Notes under the pieces: generated by a model
Database searches by the model: none
What the model was told of the DNA's origin: nothing
The model's input: only the letters and a program-made list of their open reading frames with translations
Position numbers and translations under genes: made by a program
From: an uncultured Oscillospiraceae bacterium
GTDB taxonomy: Bacteria; Bacillota; Clostridia; Oscillospirales; Acutalibacteraceae
Reading direction: 5' to 3'
NCBI GenBank assembly: GCA_900549155.1
Contig: URNF01000078.1
Coordinates: 1 to 9,877, forward strand
Length of the DNA: 9,877 nt
Shown here: piece after piece, positions 1 to 7,029 of the stretch
Layout of the letters: each line of letters begins with the position of its first letter
Numbering within the stretch: the first letter of the stretch is position 1

Positions 1-76
1 GGGTGTAGCGCAGTTTTGGTAGCGCGCTTGAATGGGGTTCAAGAGGCCGCAGGTTCGACTCCTGTCACTCGGACCA
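1..76 (+). tRNA. tRNA-Pro (anticodon GGG), first two bases outside the window
   Basis: A cloverleaf can be drawn by hand. The D stem is GCGC/GCGC (8-11 with 22-25). The anticodon stem is CTTGA/TCAAG (27-31 with 39-43), with a seven-base loop whose bases 34-36 are GGG, reading proline CCC/CCU codons. The T arm is GCAGG with CCTGT around TTCGACT. The 3' side ends CACTCGG-A-CCA with an encoded CCA. The acceptor 3' strand needs a seven-base partner, but only GGGTG is present, so the first two bases (expected CC) lie left of position 1. The acceptor 3' strand is identical to that of the tRNA-Pro(TGG) at 6146-6221. G37 next to the anticodon is usual for tRNA-Pro. Confidence 0.93.
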
Positions 77-80
77 CGCG

Positions 81-111
81 AAAGCCGCCGACAGAAGTCG
101 GCGGCTTTTTT
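81..111 (+). terminator. Rho-independent terminator of the tRNA-Pro(GGG) transcript
   Basis: A perfect 9-bp GC-rich stem, GCCGCCGAC (84-92) with GTCGGCGGC (97-105), closes an AGAA loop and is followed by six T residues. Flanking AAA/TTT extends the stem to 12 bp. It begins only five bases after the tRNA CCA end, so it closes the tRNA unit and separates it from typA. Confidence 0.9.
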
Positions 112-119
112 AGAGTGCA

Positions 120-148
120 TAGACAAAGCAATCGGGAACTGTTGTACT
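120..148 (+). promoter_or_regulatory. Candidate sigma-A promoter for typA
   Basis: TAGACA (120-125) and TGTACT (143-148) are separated by 17 bases. They match the -35 and -10 consensus at 5/6 and 4/6 positions. They lie between the upstream terminator and typA, where a promoter for the gene cluster is expected. The match is moderate, so this is only the best candidate in the 92-bp gap. Confidence 0.35.
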
Positions 149-203
149 CTGATGGATTTGTCTGGACGCACGAATGAATTTTTAAGGATGGGAAGTTTTT
201 TCA

Positions 204-2033
204 ATGGCAGTGAGAGAGGATCTTAGAAATATCGCTATCATCGCGCACGTCGACCATGGCAAGACGACGCTTGTGGATCAGATGCTGCGGCAGAGCGGCA
301 TTTTCCGTGCCAACGAGCAGGTGGAGGAGAGAGTGATGGACTCCGGCGATCTCGAACGCGAGCGCGGCATCACCATTCTGTCCAAGAACACTGCCGTTAA
401 ATACGGCGACACCAAGATCAACATTCTGGACACCCCGGGACACGCCGATTTCGGCGGCGAGGTGGAGCGCATTTTGCAGATGGTGGACGGCGTGCTGCTG
501 CTGGTGGATGCGTTTGAGGGCTGTATGCCGCAGACGCGCTTTGTGCTGAAAAAGGCGCTGGCGCTGGGCAAGGTGCCGATCGTGGTCATCAACAAGATCG
601 ACCGTGACGGCGCGCGTCCCGCCGAGGTGATCGACGAGTTGCTCGACTTGTTCATCGAGCTTGAGGCGGACGAGGATCAGCTGGATTTCCCGGTGATCTA
701 TGCTTCCGGCAGAGACGGCTATGCTTCGACCGATCCCTCCGCCCGCAGCGGCAACATGCAGCCGCTGTTTGAAGCGATTCTCAAATATGTGCCCGCTCCC
801 GAGGGCGATATCGACGGCCCGCTGCAAATTCTGTTTTCGAACATTGACTATGACGACTATACCGGCCGCATCGGCATCGGACGCGTGGAGCGCGGCAGGG
901 TGAAGAACGGACAGGCTGTCATCATCTGCCATGCCGACGGCACGACCACGAATGCCCGCATCGGCAAGCTGTTCCAGTTTGAGGGGCTGCACCGTGTGGA
1001 GCATGACAGCGCGGCGCTCGGCGATCTCATCGCCGTGACCGGCATTCCGGAAATCAGCATCGGCGAGACGGCGTGTGCGCCGGATCACATCGAGCCGCTG
1101 CCGTTTGTGCACATCGATGAGCCGACCATTTCCATGATCTTCATGGTCAACAACAGCCCCTTTGCGGGCAAAGAGGGCAAATATGTCACCAGCCGCAATC
1201 TGCGTGATCGCCTGTTCAAAGAGGTGGAGACCAACGTCAGCATGCGGGTGCGTGAGACAGACAGCACGGATGCCTTTGAGGTGTCCGGCCGCGGCGAGCT
1301 GCACCTGTCCATTCTGATCGAAACCATGCGGCGGCAGGGCTATGAATTTGCCGTGAGCCGTCCGCAGGTGATCTATAAAAAGGATAAGGACGGCAAGCTT
1401 TTGGAGCCGATGGAGCTTTTGATGATCGAGGTGCCGGAGCAGTATGTCGGCGTGGTCATGGAAAAACTGGGGCCGCGCAAGGCGGAGATCCGCAACATGG
1501 GCACGCGCAACACCGGCACGAGCCATCTCGAATTCCGTATCCCCGCGCGCGGACTCATGGGCTATCGCCAGCAGTTCTTGACCGACACCAACGGCAACGG
1601 CATCATGAACAGTGTGTTTGACGGCTATGAGCCGTATAAGGGCGACATCCCGCAGCGTGTGCAGGGCTCGCTTGTGGTGTTTGAAACGGGCGAGACCAGC
1701 AGCTACGGCCTGTTCAACGCCCAGGAGCGCGGCAATCTGTTTGTCGGTCCCGCCGTGCCGGTATATGAGGGTATGATCGTCGGTGAGTCCCCGAAGGACG
1801 AGGACATCGCCGTGAACGTTTGCAAGAAAAAGCACGTGACGAATATGCGTGCCGCCGGTTCGGACGAGGCGCTGCGTCTGACGCCGCCGACGGTGCTGTC
1901 GCTGGAGCAGTCGCTGGAGTTCATCAATGACGATGAGCTGGTAGAAGTCACGCCGCTGTCCATCCGCCTGCGCAAGAAGATCCTGTCGCAGGAGCAGCGC
2001 ATGAAGCAGGCGGCAAAAAAGAAAAACGGATAA
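204..2033 (+). CDS. typA: Ribosome-associated translational GTPase TypA/BipA
   Basis: The product is 609 aa, the usual TypA length. It is a cytosolic EF-G-like GTPase that binds the ribosome and supports subunit assembly and stress or cold adaptation. All G motifs are visible: the P-loop AHVDHGKTT at residues 14-22, RGITI at 54-58 (switch I), DTPGH at 76-80, NKID at 130-133, and a G5-type SGRDG near residue 170. A beta-barrel domain II, EF-G-like domains III and V and the TypA-specific C-terminal domain (roughly 485-595) follow without interruption. The ATG is preceded by AAGGATGGGAAG (183-194), a moderate, slightly distant ribosome binding site. The next gene starts six bases after the stop, so this is the first gene of a four-gene plus-strand cluster. 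No key residue is missing. Confidence 0.97.
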   Translation: MAVREDLRNIAIIAHVDHGKTTLVDQMLRQSGIFRANEQVEERVMDSGDLERERGITILSKNTAVKYGDTKINILDTPGHADFGGEVERILQMVDGVLLLVDAFEGCMPQTRFVLKKALALGKVPIVVINKIDRDGARPAEVIDELLDLFIELEADEDQLDFPVIYASGRDGYASTDPSARSGNMQPLFEAILKYVPAPEGDIDGPLQILFSNIDYDDYTGRIGIGRVERGRVKNGQAVIICHADGTTTNARIGKLFQFEGLHRVEHDSAALGDLIAVTGIPEISIGETACAPDHIEPLPFVHIDEPTISMIFMVNNSPFAGKEGKYVTSRNLRDRLFKEVETNVSMRVRETDSTDAFEVSGRGELHLSILIETMRRQGYEFAVSRPQVIYKKDKDGKLLEPMELLMIEVPEQYVGVVMEKLGPRKAEIRNMGTRNTGTSHLEFRIPARGLMGYRQQFLTDTNGNGIMNSVFDGYEPYKGDIPQRVQGSLVVFETGETSSYGLFNAQERGNLFVGPAVPVYEGMIVGESPKDEDIAVNVCKKKHVTNMRAAGSDEALRLTPPTVLSLEQSLEFINDDELVEVTPLSIRLRKKILSQEQRMKQAAKKKNG

Positions 2034-2039
2034 AAGACG

Positions 2040-4217
2040 ATGGAACATGACGGCGTGCGCCGCCCGCTGTGTCTGTTTGCGCTGACCTTTGCGGTGACGG
2101 CAGGATTCCTTATCGGTTGTGATGAGATATACGGACTGCGTGTTGCTCTTGTGGCGGCATGCCTGTTCTTTGTCGCTCTGTGCATTCCGCTTTTGCGGCG
2201 CACGGCTGCTGTTTTGTGCGTGCTGACGGCGGTGCTTATATCCTCGGTGATGGTGTATGCGCGCTATCAGCTGGCGGTTTCGCCGCTTGAGGATCTGTCG
2301 GGTGAAACGGTGACGGCGACCGTGCGGATCACCGATCTGCCCGCCGCCGAAGCAAAGACCTATCGCGCACAGGTGATGGCGTGTCCGCTGCTCAAAAAGG
2401 GCACGCGCATCTGCGTCTCCTTTGCCGATCCCGAGGCGGCGCCGTCGCGGTTTGACTGCGTGGAGCTGGAAGCACGGCTGTATACACCCGCCGACACCCT
2501 GCGCAGCGACGGCATCTTTGTCGCCGCCTATGCAAACAAGGCGACGGTGCTCGACGAGAAACGACCGTGGTACAGCGTCATTTCCGTGGATTTGCGGCAG
2601 CGGCTGCTGCAAACCGTGCAGGACTTGCTGCCGGGGCAGGAGGGCGCGCTCCTTTCCGCCGTCTGTCTCGGCGACACCTCTATGCTCTCGCTGCGGGTGC
2701 AAAACGATTTTCGCCGCAGCGGACTGTCGCACCTTTTGGTGGTGTCCGGTTTGCACATGTCCATTCTGATCGGCGCGGTCACGATTTTTCTGCGTCAGCT
2801 GCGCGTCCCGCGCGGCGCACGTGTTTTGCTGCTGTTGGCGGTGCTGTGGCTGTTCATGCTGCTGGTCGGATTTTCCTATTCGGTGATCCGTGCGGGCATC
2901 ATGCTGCATTTTCTCATTCTTGCCGACGCTTTCCGCTGGCGTGCCGATTCGCTGACCTCGCTTTCGGCGGCACTTTTGGTAATCCTCTGCATGTCGCCGT
3001 ATGCGATCACGGATGTCGGCTTTCTTTTGTCGTTTTGTTCGACGTTCGGCATCGTGCTGTTGTCGCCGCTTTTCGGAGAGTGGATCTTTCGGCGGCGGTT
3101 CTTCCGGCAGCATACGCTGTGCGGTACGGTGCTGCAGTGCTGCTGTACCACCGTTTCGGCAATGCTGTTCACAGCGCCGATCCTGGCGCTTTTCTTCGGC
3201 ACACTGCCGATGCTGTCGGTGATTGCCAACCTGTTGACGGCAAATCCCGTCGGTCTGCTGCTGCCGCTCGCCTTTTTGGCGCTTCTGACGGCACAGATAC
3301 CGTTTCTGACATTTCTCGCAAAAGGACTGTTCTTTCTCTGCGGACTGCTGGCAAAATGGGTGCTGGCGGCGGCACATGCCGTCGGCAGCGTTTCCGTCGC
3401 CGTTTTGCAGGTGCGGCATCCCGCGAGCTTTGTGTTGCTGCTGGTGACACCGGCGGCGCTGTATATTGCCTATCGGTTGGCGCACGGACGCGGACTGCTG
3501 CGCGTGGGCGTGGCGGCGTCGGTGTTGGCGCTGCTTTGCGTAACGCTTTCGGTCGGGGTGTCGCACACGACCGTTTCCGTGCGCATCGCCGGAAGCGGCA
3601 CGGCGCTTTCCGCGATCGTGGAAACGCGGGAGACGACGATCGCCGTGATCTCCGGCGAGGATCGCGCCGCCTACATACAGGCGGGACGTTTTCTTGCCGA
3701 TTGCGGCGTGCAATCTCTGGATGCACTGGTGGTCGGTACAGCCGACGAAAAGCAGGTGGCGCTTTTGGCGCAGCTGCTGGAAGAAACGCCTGCAAAGACC
3801 GTGGTGTATGCCGCGGCAAAGGACTGGACAGCGGGTATCACCGAAATAAGGCGGCAGCCGCTGGAGACAGGGGAAATCTATCAAAACGGTGATGTCGCCG
3901 TGCGGCTGCGGGATGGTTGCTGTCAGGTGCAGGTGGGCGACACGCGGCTTTTGTTTGCGCTTGCGGCGGATGCGACGCTGCCTGCCGCATTTGCCGAAAC
4001 GCACCTGTTGGTGCTGCACGATACCGTGCCCGACTGGGTGTCCGCCGTCACTGCCGAGCAGGCGGTGGTGGTTTGTGAGCAGGAGCAGATGCGCAGCCTG
4101 ACGGGGCGGCTGCCCTGGGGCGTGTATCCGATACATTTGTCCACGCAGGGCAATATCACATCGTTCATGACAACGGGAAAAGGCGACCTGTTTGTTGCAG
4201 ATCGCTATTGGCTGTGA
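2040..4217 (+). CDS. comEC: ComEC/Rec2-family DNA-uptake channel with degenerate MBL-like domain
   Basis: This is a 725-aa integral membrane protein. ComEC forms the channel that carries single-stranded DNA across the membrane during natural transformation. Two or three N-terminal helices (about 10-27, 33-52, 56-73) precede a soluble OB-like/DUF4131 segment (about 80-175). The Competence domain is marked by the family signature HLLVVSGLHM at 231-240 and many further helices to about residue 505. The last 215 residues lie where ComEC carries a metallo-beta-lactamase-like domain, but the zinc motif is gone: the expected HxHxDH position reads roughly VVGTADEKQ (565-572), and the usual DVGQGD start reads RIAGSGTAL. 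The start ATG lies six bases after typA and lacks a strong ribosome binding site, so translational coupling is likely; GTG at 2055 is a possible alternative. The stop overlaps alternative holA starts. The family call is firm; transformation ability is not shown. Confidence 0.93.
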   Translation: MEHDGVRRPLCLFALTFAVTAGFLIGCDEIYGLRVALVAACLFFVALCIPLLRRTAAVLCVLTAVLISSVMVYARYQLAVSPLEDLSGETVTATVRITDLPAAEAKTYRAQVMACPLLKKGTRICVSFADPEAAPSRFDCVELEARLYTPADTLRSDGIFVAAYANKATVLDEKRPWYSVISVDLRQRLLQTVQDLLPGQEGALLSAVCLGDTSMLSLRVQNDFRRSGLSHLLVVSGLHMSILIGAVTIFLRQLRVPRGARVLLLLAVLWLFMLLVGFSYSVIRAGIMLHFLILADAFRWRADSLTSLSAALLVILCMSPYAITDVGFLLSFCSTFGIVLLSPLFGEWIFRRRFFRQHTLCGTVLQCCCTTVSAMLFTAPILALFFGTLPMLSVIANLLTANPVGLLLPLAFLALLTAQIPFLTFLAKGLFFLCGLLAKWVLAAAHAVGSVSVAVLQVRHPASFVLLLVTPAALYIAYRLAHGRGLLRVGVAASVLALLCVTLSVGVSHTTVSVRIAGSGTALSAIVETRETTIAVISGEDRAAYIQAGRFLADCGVQSLDALVVGTADEKQVALLAQLLEETPAKTVVYAAAKDWTAGITEIRRQPLETGEIYQNGDVAVRLRDGCCQVQVGDTRLLFALAADATLPAAFAETHLLVLHDTVPDWVSAVTAEQAVVVCEQEQMRSLTGRLPWGVYPIHLSTQGNITSFMTTGKGDLFVADRYWL

Positions 4218-4218
4218 A

Positions 4219-4227
4219 AAGGGGTGG
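4219..4227 (+). promoter_or_regulatory. Ribosome binding site that decides the holA start
   Basis: AAGGGGTGG lies directly after the comEC stop and four bases before TTG at 4232. The other in-frame starts, TTG 4208 and GTG 4214, have no purine-rich element upstream. This favours 4232 as the initiation codon. Confidence 0.6.
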
Positions 4228-4231
4228 CAGC

Positions 4232-5245
4232 TTGGCTTGGGATGAAAAGACGCTGGCAAAGGATCTGAAGACCGCGCTGCGCGGACTGTATGTCCTCTAC
4301 GGTGAAGAAGCCTATCTTGTTGCACACTATACGGAGCAGATCGCCAAAAAGGCGGTGAGCGACGATCTCGGCGGCTTTAATCTGCAGCGGTTTGACGGCG
4401 AAACGGCGGATGCCGCGCAGATCGAAGAGGCGATCGATGCGCTGCCGTTGATGGCGGAGCGCAAGTGCGTGGTCGTGCGCGATCTGGATATAACGGTGGG
4501 GGATCATGCCGAGCGGCTGCTGCCGCTTTTGGAGGATCTGCCGGAAACGACGGTGACGGTGCTGTATTATATGCAGCTGCAGCCGCAGATGAAAAACGCA
4601 AAATGGAAGCGGCTTTTGGAAGCGGCGACGAAAAACGGTGCGGCGGTCTGCTTTGCGAAAAAGACGCCCGCTGAGCTTTCCCGTACGCTGTGCAGCGGCG
4701 CTGTTCGGCGCGGCTGTACGCTGACACCGCAAAATGCCGCGCTGCTGGTGCAGCAGTGCGGAGAGGATATGCTGCTGCTCACCAACGAGCTCGATAAGCT
4801 GGCGGCGCTGGCGGACGGCGGGGAGATCACGGCGGAAATGATCCGCACGGCTGCCACAAAGAATTTGGAAGCGCGGGTGTTTGATCTGTCCAAGGCGCTC
4901 TTGCGGCATCGGCGGGATGAGGCGTTCGGTATTCTGGACACGCTGCTGCAGCAGCGGGAGGAACCGGTGGGCATTCTCGCGGTGCTGACGAACAGCTATG
5001 TGGATATGTATCGCATGAAGGTGGCACAGGCCGGCGGCAGGTCGGCGGCAGAGGTTGCGGCGGCTTTTCCGGCATACAAGGGAAAAGAATTTCGCCTTCG
5101 GTATGCGGCACAGGACGCTGCGACGCTGTCTGTGGAGCAGCTGCGGCGCGCGCTCGCGGTGCTGGCGGATGCGGACACGGCGCTGAAATCCTCCGGCACA
5201 CAGGCGCGCTTTGTGCTGGAAACCACTTTGACAAAGCTGCTGTAA
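4232..5245 (+). CDS. holA: DNA polymerase III subunit delta
   Basis: HolA is the clamp-loader subunit that opens the beta sliding clamp and works in a complex with DnaX and HolB at the replication fork. From TTG 4232 the protein is 337 aa, a typical HolA length; starting at TTG 4208 would add eight residues. The AAA+-like first domain begins with YVLYGEEAYLV (residues 20-30), the hallmark HolA start, and includes an acidic VVVRDLD stretch near residues 80-86. NELDKLAAL and EARVFDLSKALL, both typical of the middle and C-terminal collar domains, follow. As usual for delta, there is no convincing Walker ATPase site. The gene follows comEC, a common pairing in Bacillota. An AAGGGGG ribosome binding site and a 12-base gap link it to the next gene. 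Confidence 0.94.
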   Translation: MAWDEKTLAKDLKTALRGLYVLYGEEAYLVAHYTEQIAKKAVSDDLGGFNLQRFDGETADAAQIEEAIDALPLMAERKCVVVRDLDITVGDHAERLLPLLEDLPETTVTVLYYMQLQPQMKNAKWKRLLEAATKNGAAVCFAKKTPAELSRTLCSGAVRRGCTLTPQNAALLVQQCGEDMLLLTNELDKLAALADGGEITAEMIRTAATKNLEARVFDLSKALLRHRRDEAFGILDTLLQQREEPVGILAVLTNSYVDMYRMKVAQAGGRSAAEVAAAFPAYKGKEFRLRYAAQDAATLSVEQLRRALAVLADADTALKSSGTQARFVLETTLTKLL

Positions 5246-5257
5246 GGGGGCAAAACG

Positions 5258-5875
5258 GTGAAACGCGTGCGCGAGGTGATCGTGGTCGAGGGAAAATATG
5301 ATGCGATACGCCTGAAAAGCACGGTGGATGCCACGGTCGTGCAGACCGACGGTTTTGCGATCTTTCGGGATCGCGAACAGCTTGCTCTTTTGCGCCGTAT
5401 GGCGCAGACGCGGGGCTTGCTCATTTTGACCGACAGTGATGGGGCGGGATTTGTGATCCGCAATTTTCTCAGCGGCAGTATCCCTGCCGCGCAGATGAAG
5501 CATGCCTATGTCCCGGAGCTTTGCGGCAAGGAACGCCGCAAAAAGGTCGGCTCGAAAGAGGGACTGCTCGGCGTGGAAGGCATGGAAAATGCGGTGATCC
5601 TGGAAGCGCTGCGCCGTGCCGGCGCGACCTTTGAGGACGAACCGGATGCCGCGCCCGTGACCGGCTGCGGCTTGACGAAAGCGGATCTTTACGCGGCGCG
5701 GCTGTCCGGCACACCGGACAGCGCCGCGAGGCGGCAGCTGCTGCAAATGACGCTGCGTCTGCCGCGAAAAATGTCTGCCAACCGCCTGCTGGACGCGCTC
5801 AACACCGCCGTCACGCCGGCGGAATACGCTGCGGCATTGCAGGCAGTGAACGCCCGCTTCCCGCAGGACGGTTGA
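5258..5875 (+). CDS. RNase M5-like Toprim/DUF4093 protein
   Basis: This is a 205-aa cytosolic protein starting at GTG, with AAGGGGG (5244-5250) seven bases upstream. An N-terminal Toprim domain is clear: VIVVEGKYD at residues 7-15 supplies the first acidic residue (E11), and LTDSDGAG at 57-64 supplies the DxD pair (D59, D61). The segment GLLGVEGME (102-110) and the C-terminal half, which carries an RRQLL motif and an L-LDALN-AV segment, match the layout of RNase M5. That enzyme trims 5S rRNA precursors and has Toprim plus DUF4093 domains. True rnmV usually sits beside rsmA/ksgA and has GKDD after the glutamate. Here the motif is GKYD and the neighbour is holA, so this may be a paralogue with a different RNA or DNA substrate. 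The family is secure, the exact function less so. Confidence 0.85.
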   Translation: MKRVREVIVVEGKYDAIRLKSTVDATVVQTDGFAIFRDREQLALLRRMAQTRGLLILTDSDGAGFVIRNFLSGSIPAAQMKHAYVPELCGKERRKKVGSKEGLLGVEGMENAVILEALRRAGATFEDEPDAAPVTGCGLTKADLYAARLSGTPDSAARRQLLQMTLRLPRKMSANRLLDALNTAVTPAEYAAALQAVNARFPQDG

Positions 5876-5900
5876 CACCGCCCGCGTTTGCGTGTATACT
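5872..5900 (+). promoter_or_regulatory. Strong sigma-A promoter reading into the tRNA-Pro(TGG) locus
   Basis: A perfect -35 TTGACA (5872-5877) and a near-perfect -10 TATACT (5895-5900) are separated by exactly 17 bases. The -35 overlaps the stop codon of the upstream Toprim gene. Transcription would begin near 5907, about 15 bases before the tRNA half at 5922. This is the best promoter in the window and has the strength expected of a tRNA promoter. Confidence 0.85.
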
Positions 5901-5921
5901 GTCACAGAAGGATGTGCATAG

Positions 5922-5959
5922 CGAGGTGTAGCTCACCCGGTAGAGCGCTTGGTTTGGGA
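5922..5959 (+). pseudogene. 5' half of a tRNA-Pro (anticodon TGG), cut at the end of the anticodon loop
   Basis: CGAGGTG could form the acceptor 5' strand (5922-5928), followed by the conserved T8-A9, a GCTC/GAGC D stem (5931-5934 with 5943-5946) around a GG-containing loop, an anticodon-stem 5' strand CTTGG (5948-5952) and the loop TTTGGGA (5953-5959), which gives anticodon TGG at 5955-5957. The pairing strand CCAAG should follow but the sequence reads GTGCC. No T arm or acceptor 3' strand (expected CACCTCG-A-CCA) is found before the next tRNA. The D and anticodon loops resemble those of the intact tRNA at 6146. It is most likely a remnant of the original tRNA-Pro gene after deletion or integration. 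A tRNA interrupted by an intron is less likely because no 3' exon was found. Confidence 0.7.
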
Positions 5960-6145
5960 GTGCCGTGGCGGTATCCGGGACGGGTCAGGGCGAAACGCCG
6001 CAAAGCCTTGCAGCACGGTCGTTTGCTGGATTTCCCCCGATTGCAGAAAACGGCACAAAAGCGGCTTTGACCACAGGAATGACCACAGACAGAAAAATCT
6101 TTATTTTTACCCCTCGCCGTGGTATCATGGCAGAAAAATGAATAT
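5960..6145 (+). other. Unassigned spacer between half tRNA and intact tRNA, with folding potential
   Basis: No convincing open reading frame or known RNA is seen here. GTGCCGT (5960-5966) can pair with ACGGCAC (6050-6056), enclosing smaller hairpins such as GGCG-AAA-CGCC (5989-5999) and GCAA with TTGC (6000-6003 with 6008-6011). Sequence to about 6065 is GC-rich like the core genome, then turns AT-rich. The region probably lies on the transcript from the promoter at 5872-5900. It could be a structured leader or simply scar sequence left when the tRNA was broken. Confidence 0.3.
6100..6128 (+). promoter_or_regulatory. Weak candidate promoter for tRNA-Pro(TGG)
   Basis: A -10-like TATCAT (6123-6128) lies 18 bases before the tRNA, with a poor -35 (TTATTT, 6100-6105) at 17-base spacing. 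It could supply the tRNA independently of the stronger promoter at 5872-5900. Confidence 0.3.
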
Positions 6146-6221
6146 CCGGGTGTAGCTCAACTGGTAGGGCGCGACATTTGGGATGTCGAGGTTGGGTGTT
6201 CAAGTCACCTCACTCGGACCA
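6146..6221 (+). tRNA. tRNA-Pro (anticodon TGG)
   Basis: This is a complete 76-base cloverleaf. The acceptor CCGGGTG (6146-6152) pairs with CACTCGG (6211-6217) with one G-T pair, followed by discriminator A and encoded CCA. The D arm is GCTC with GGGC. The anticodon stem CGACA/TGTCG encloses loop TTTGGGA with TGG at 6179-6181. The T arm is GGGTG with CACCT around TTCAAGT. It reads proline CCA/CCG and, by wobble, other CCN codons. It borders the AT-rich accessory region, making it a plausible integration target. Confidence 0.95.
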
Positions 6222-6262
6222 AAATCCCTCTGAAATCAACGATTTCAGAGGGATTTTCTTAT
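6222..6262 (+). terminator. Rho-independent terminator after tRNA-Pro(TGG)
   Basis: A perfect 17-bp stem can form between 6221-6237 and 6241-6257 with an AAC loop, followed by a T-rich tail (TTTTCTTATTCTTT). The stem includes the last A of the tRNA CCA end. It isolates the tRNA from the downstream defence-type operon. Confidence 0.9.
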
Positions 6263-6335
6263 TCTTTGTCTATTGTGGCGCAAACATTGAGTTTGTCATT
6301 CTTAACATGCCTTTTTGACAAGCGCAGACTTAATA

Positions 6336-6364
6336 TTGTAATTTTTGCCGCATTGTACTATAAT
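6336..6364 (+). promoter_or_regulatory. Promoter of the kwaA/kwaB-like operon
   Basis: A perfect -10 TATAAT (6359-6364) has a 4/6 -35, TTGTAA (6336-6341), at 17-base spacing. Transcription would start near 6371, leaving a leader of about 25 bases that contains the AAAGGAG ribosome binding site. A second TTGACA at 6315-6320 with TGTAAT at 6337-6342 could be an additional start. Confidence 0.6.
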
Positions 6365-6395
6365 AAATGCGGTAATATTGGGAAAGGAGCACGGT

Positions 6396-7016
6396 ATGAA
6401 AGAAAACAAGTACCTAAAATGGCTGCTGATTATCCAATCTTTTTTACCTCTCTTTTTCCTTATATTAATTAGATGTTTTTGCTTGCACAGTTTTAAACTG
6501 GTTTCTCAGTTTTTTGTAAGGCTATTCCAAAAAGATTTTGGAGTTATCTTAATAGCTTTAAACCACCCCGATTTGTTTTCAGTAATCTTGTTATGTCTAA
6601 GCGTTATCATGCTTATTATCGGCATAATGATTTACATTCTATTTAACAAAATTCAAAAATTTGGGTTTTGCGAAGAGCATGAGAATATAGTTGTAGATGC
6701 TGATGTGACCGAGAATAGTGTTGCCTTTTTTGTAACATATATCACACCTTTAGTTTTGGACGATATAGGAAAGAAAAGAGGCTTTCTTAGTTTCGCGGCG
6801 ATTTCTATATTGCTCATATTACTCATGCGAAACACTAATTTATATTATCAAAATCCTTTTCTGACAATTTTAGGATATAAAAGTTTTAGCTTTCACTTTC
6901 CGAGCGATGAAAATAGCGTATATGTTGGAATAACAAAAGGAGACTTCGACGCCGCAAAAATCATCAAACGAAAGCGAATCTCAGATAATGTCTATTTAGT
7001 ATATAACAAGAATTAG
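6396..7016 (+). CDS. kwaA: KwaA-like four-helix membrane protein (Kiwa defence component)
   Basis: This 206-aa protein has four hydrophobic segments, at about 9-27, 60-83, 108-122 and 130-145, so it should lie in the inner membrane. Residues 84-107 form a short charged linker between helices 2 and 3. NPFLTILGYK (153-162) follows the last helix and leads into a C-terminal soluble tail; this NP-x-L-x-x-LGYK pattern is what I recognise as KwaA-like. In the Kiwa antiphage system KwaA is the membrane component that partners KwaB. The ATG at 6396 is chosen because AAAGGAG lies six bases upstream; an in-frame TTG at 6345 lacks a ribosome binding site. The kwaB-like gene begins 13 bases after the stop, with its ribosome binding site overlapping the kwaA stop. 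Base composition is strongly AT-rich compared with 204-5875. The call relies on topology, motif and the partner gene rather than strong sequence identity. Confidence 0.65.
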   Translation: MKENKYLKWLLIIQSFLPLFFLILIRCFCLHSFKLVSQFFVRLFQKDFGVILIALNHPDLFSVILLCLSVIMLIIGIMIYILFNKIQKFGFCEEHENIVVDADVTENSVAFFVTYITPLVLDDIGKKRGFLSFAAISILLILLMRNTNLYYQNPFLTILGYKSFSFHFPSDENSVYVGITKGDFDAAKIIKRKRISDNVYLVYNKN

Positions 7017-7029
7017 GTGGTGAAAACGA

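Noticed and set aside
201..4325. A 1,374-codon open frame on the minus strand opposite typA, comEC and the start of holA.
   Set aside because: The translation is a low-complexity mix rich in H, R and Q, as expected from the antisense of GC-rich codons. It resembles no domain, while the plus strand encodes clear conserved proteins.
4205..5905. A 566-codon minus-strand open frame opposite holA and the Toprim gene.
   Set aside because: It has the same antisense composition artefact, with no domain, ribosome binding site or promoter to support it.
5980..6046. Possible c-di-GMP-I (GEMM) riboswitch, because of GGGCGAAAC and GCAAAGCC.
   Set aside because: The hairpin between the two motifs is too short, the tetraloop receptor and second stem are absent, and no gene follows that it could regulate.
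5922..6145. Intron-containing tRNA-Pro, with a group I intron in the anticodon loop.
   Set aside because: No 3' tRNA half or group I core elements were found before the intact tRNA, so a truncated tRNA is simpler.
6345..6395. Longer kwaA-like start at TTG 6345.
   Set aside because: It has no ribosome binding site and would overlap the TATAAT promoter element; ATG 6396 has AAAGGAG at good spacing.
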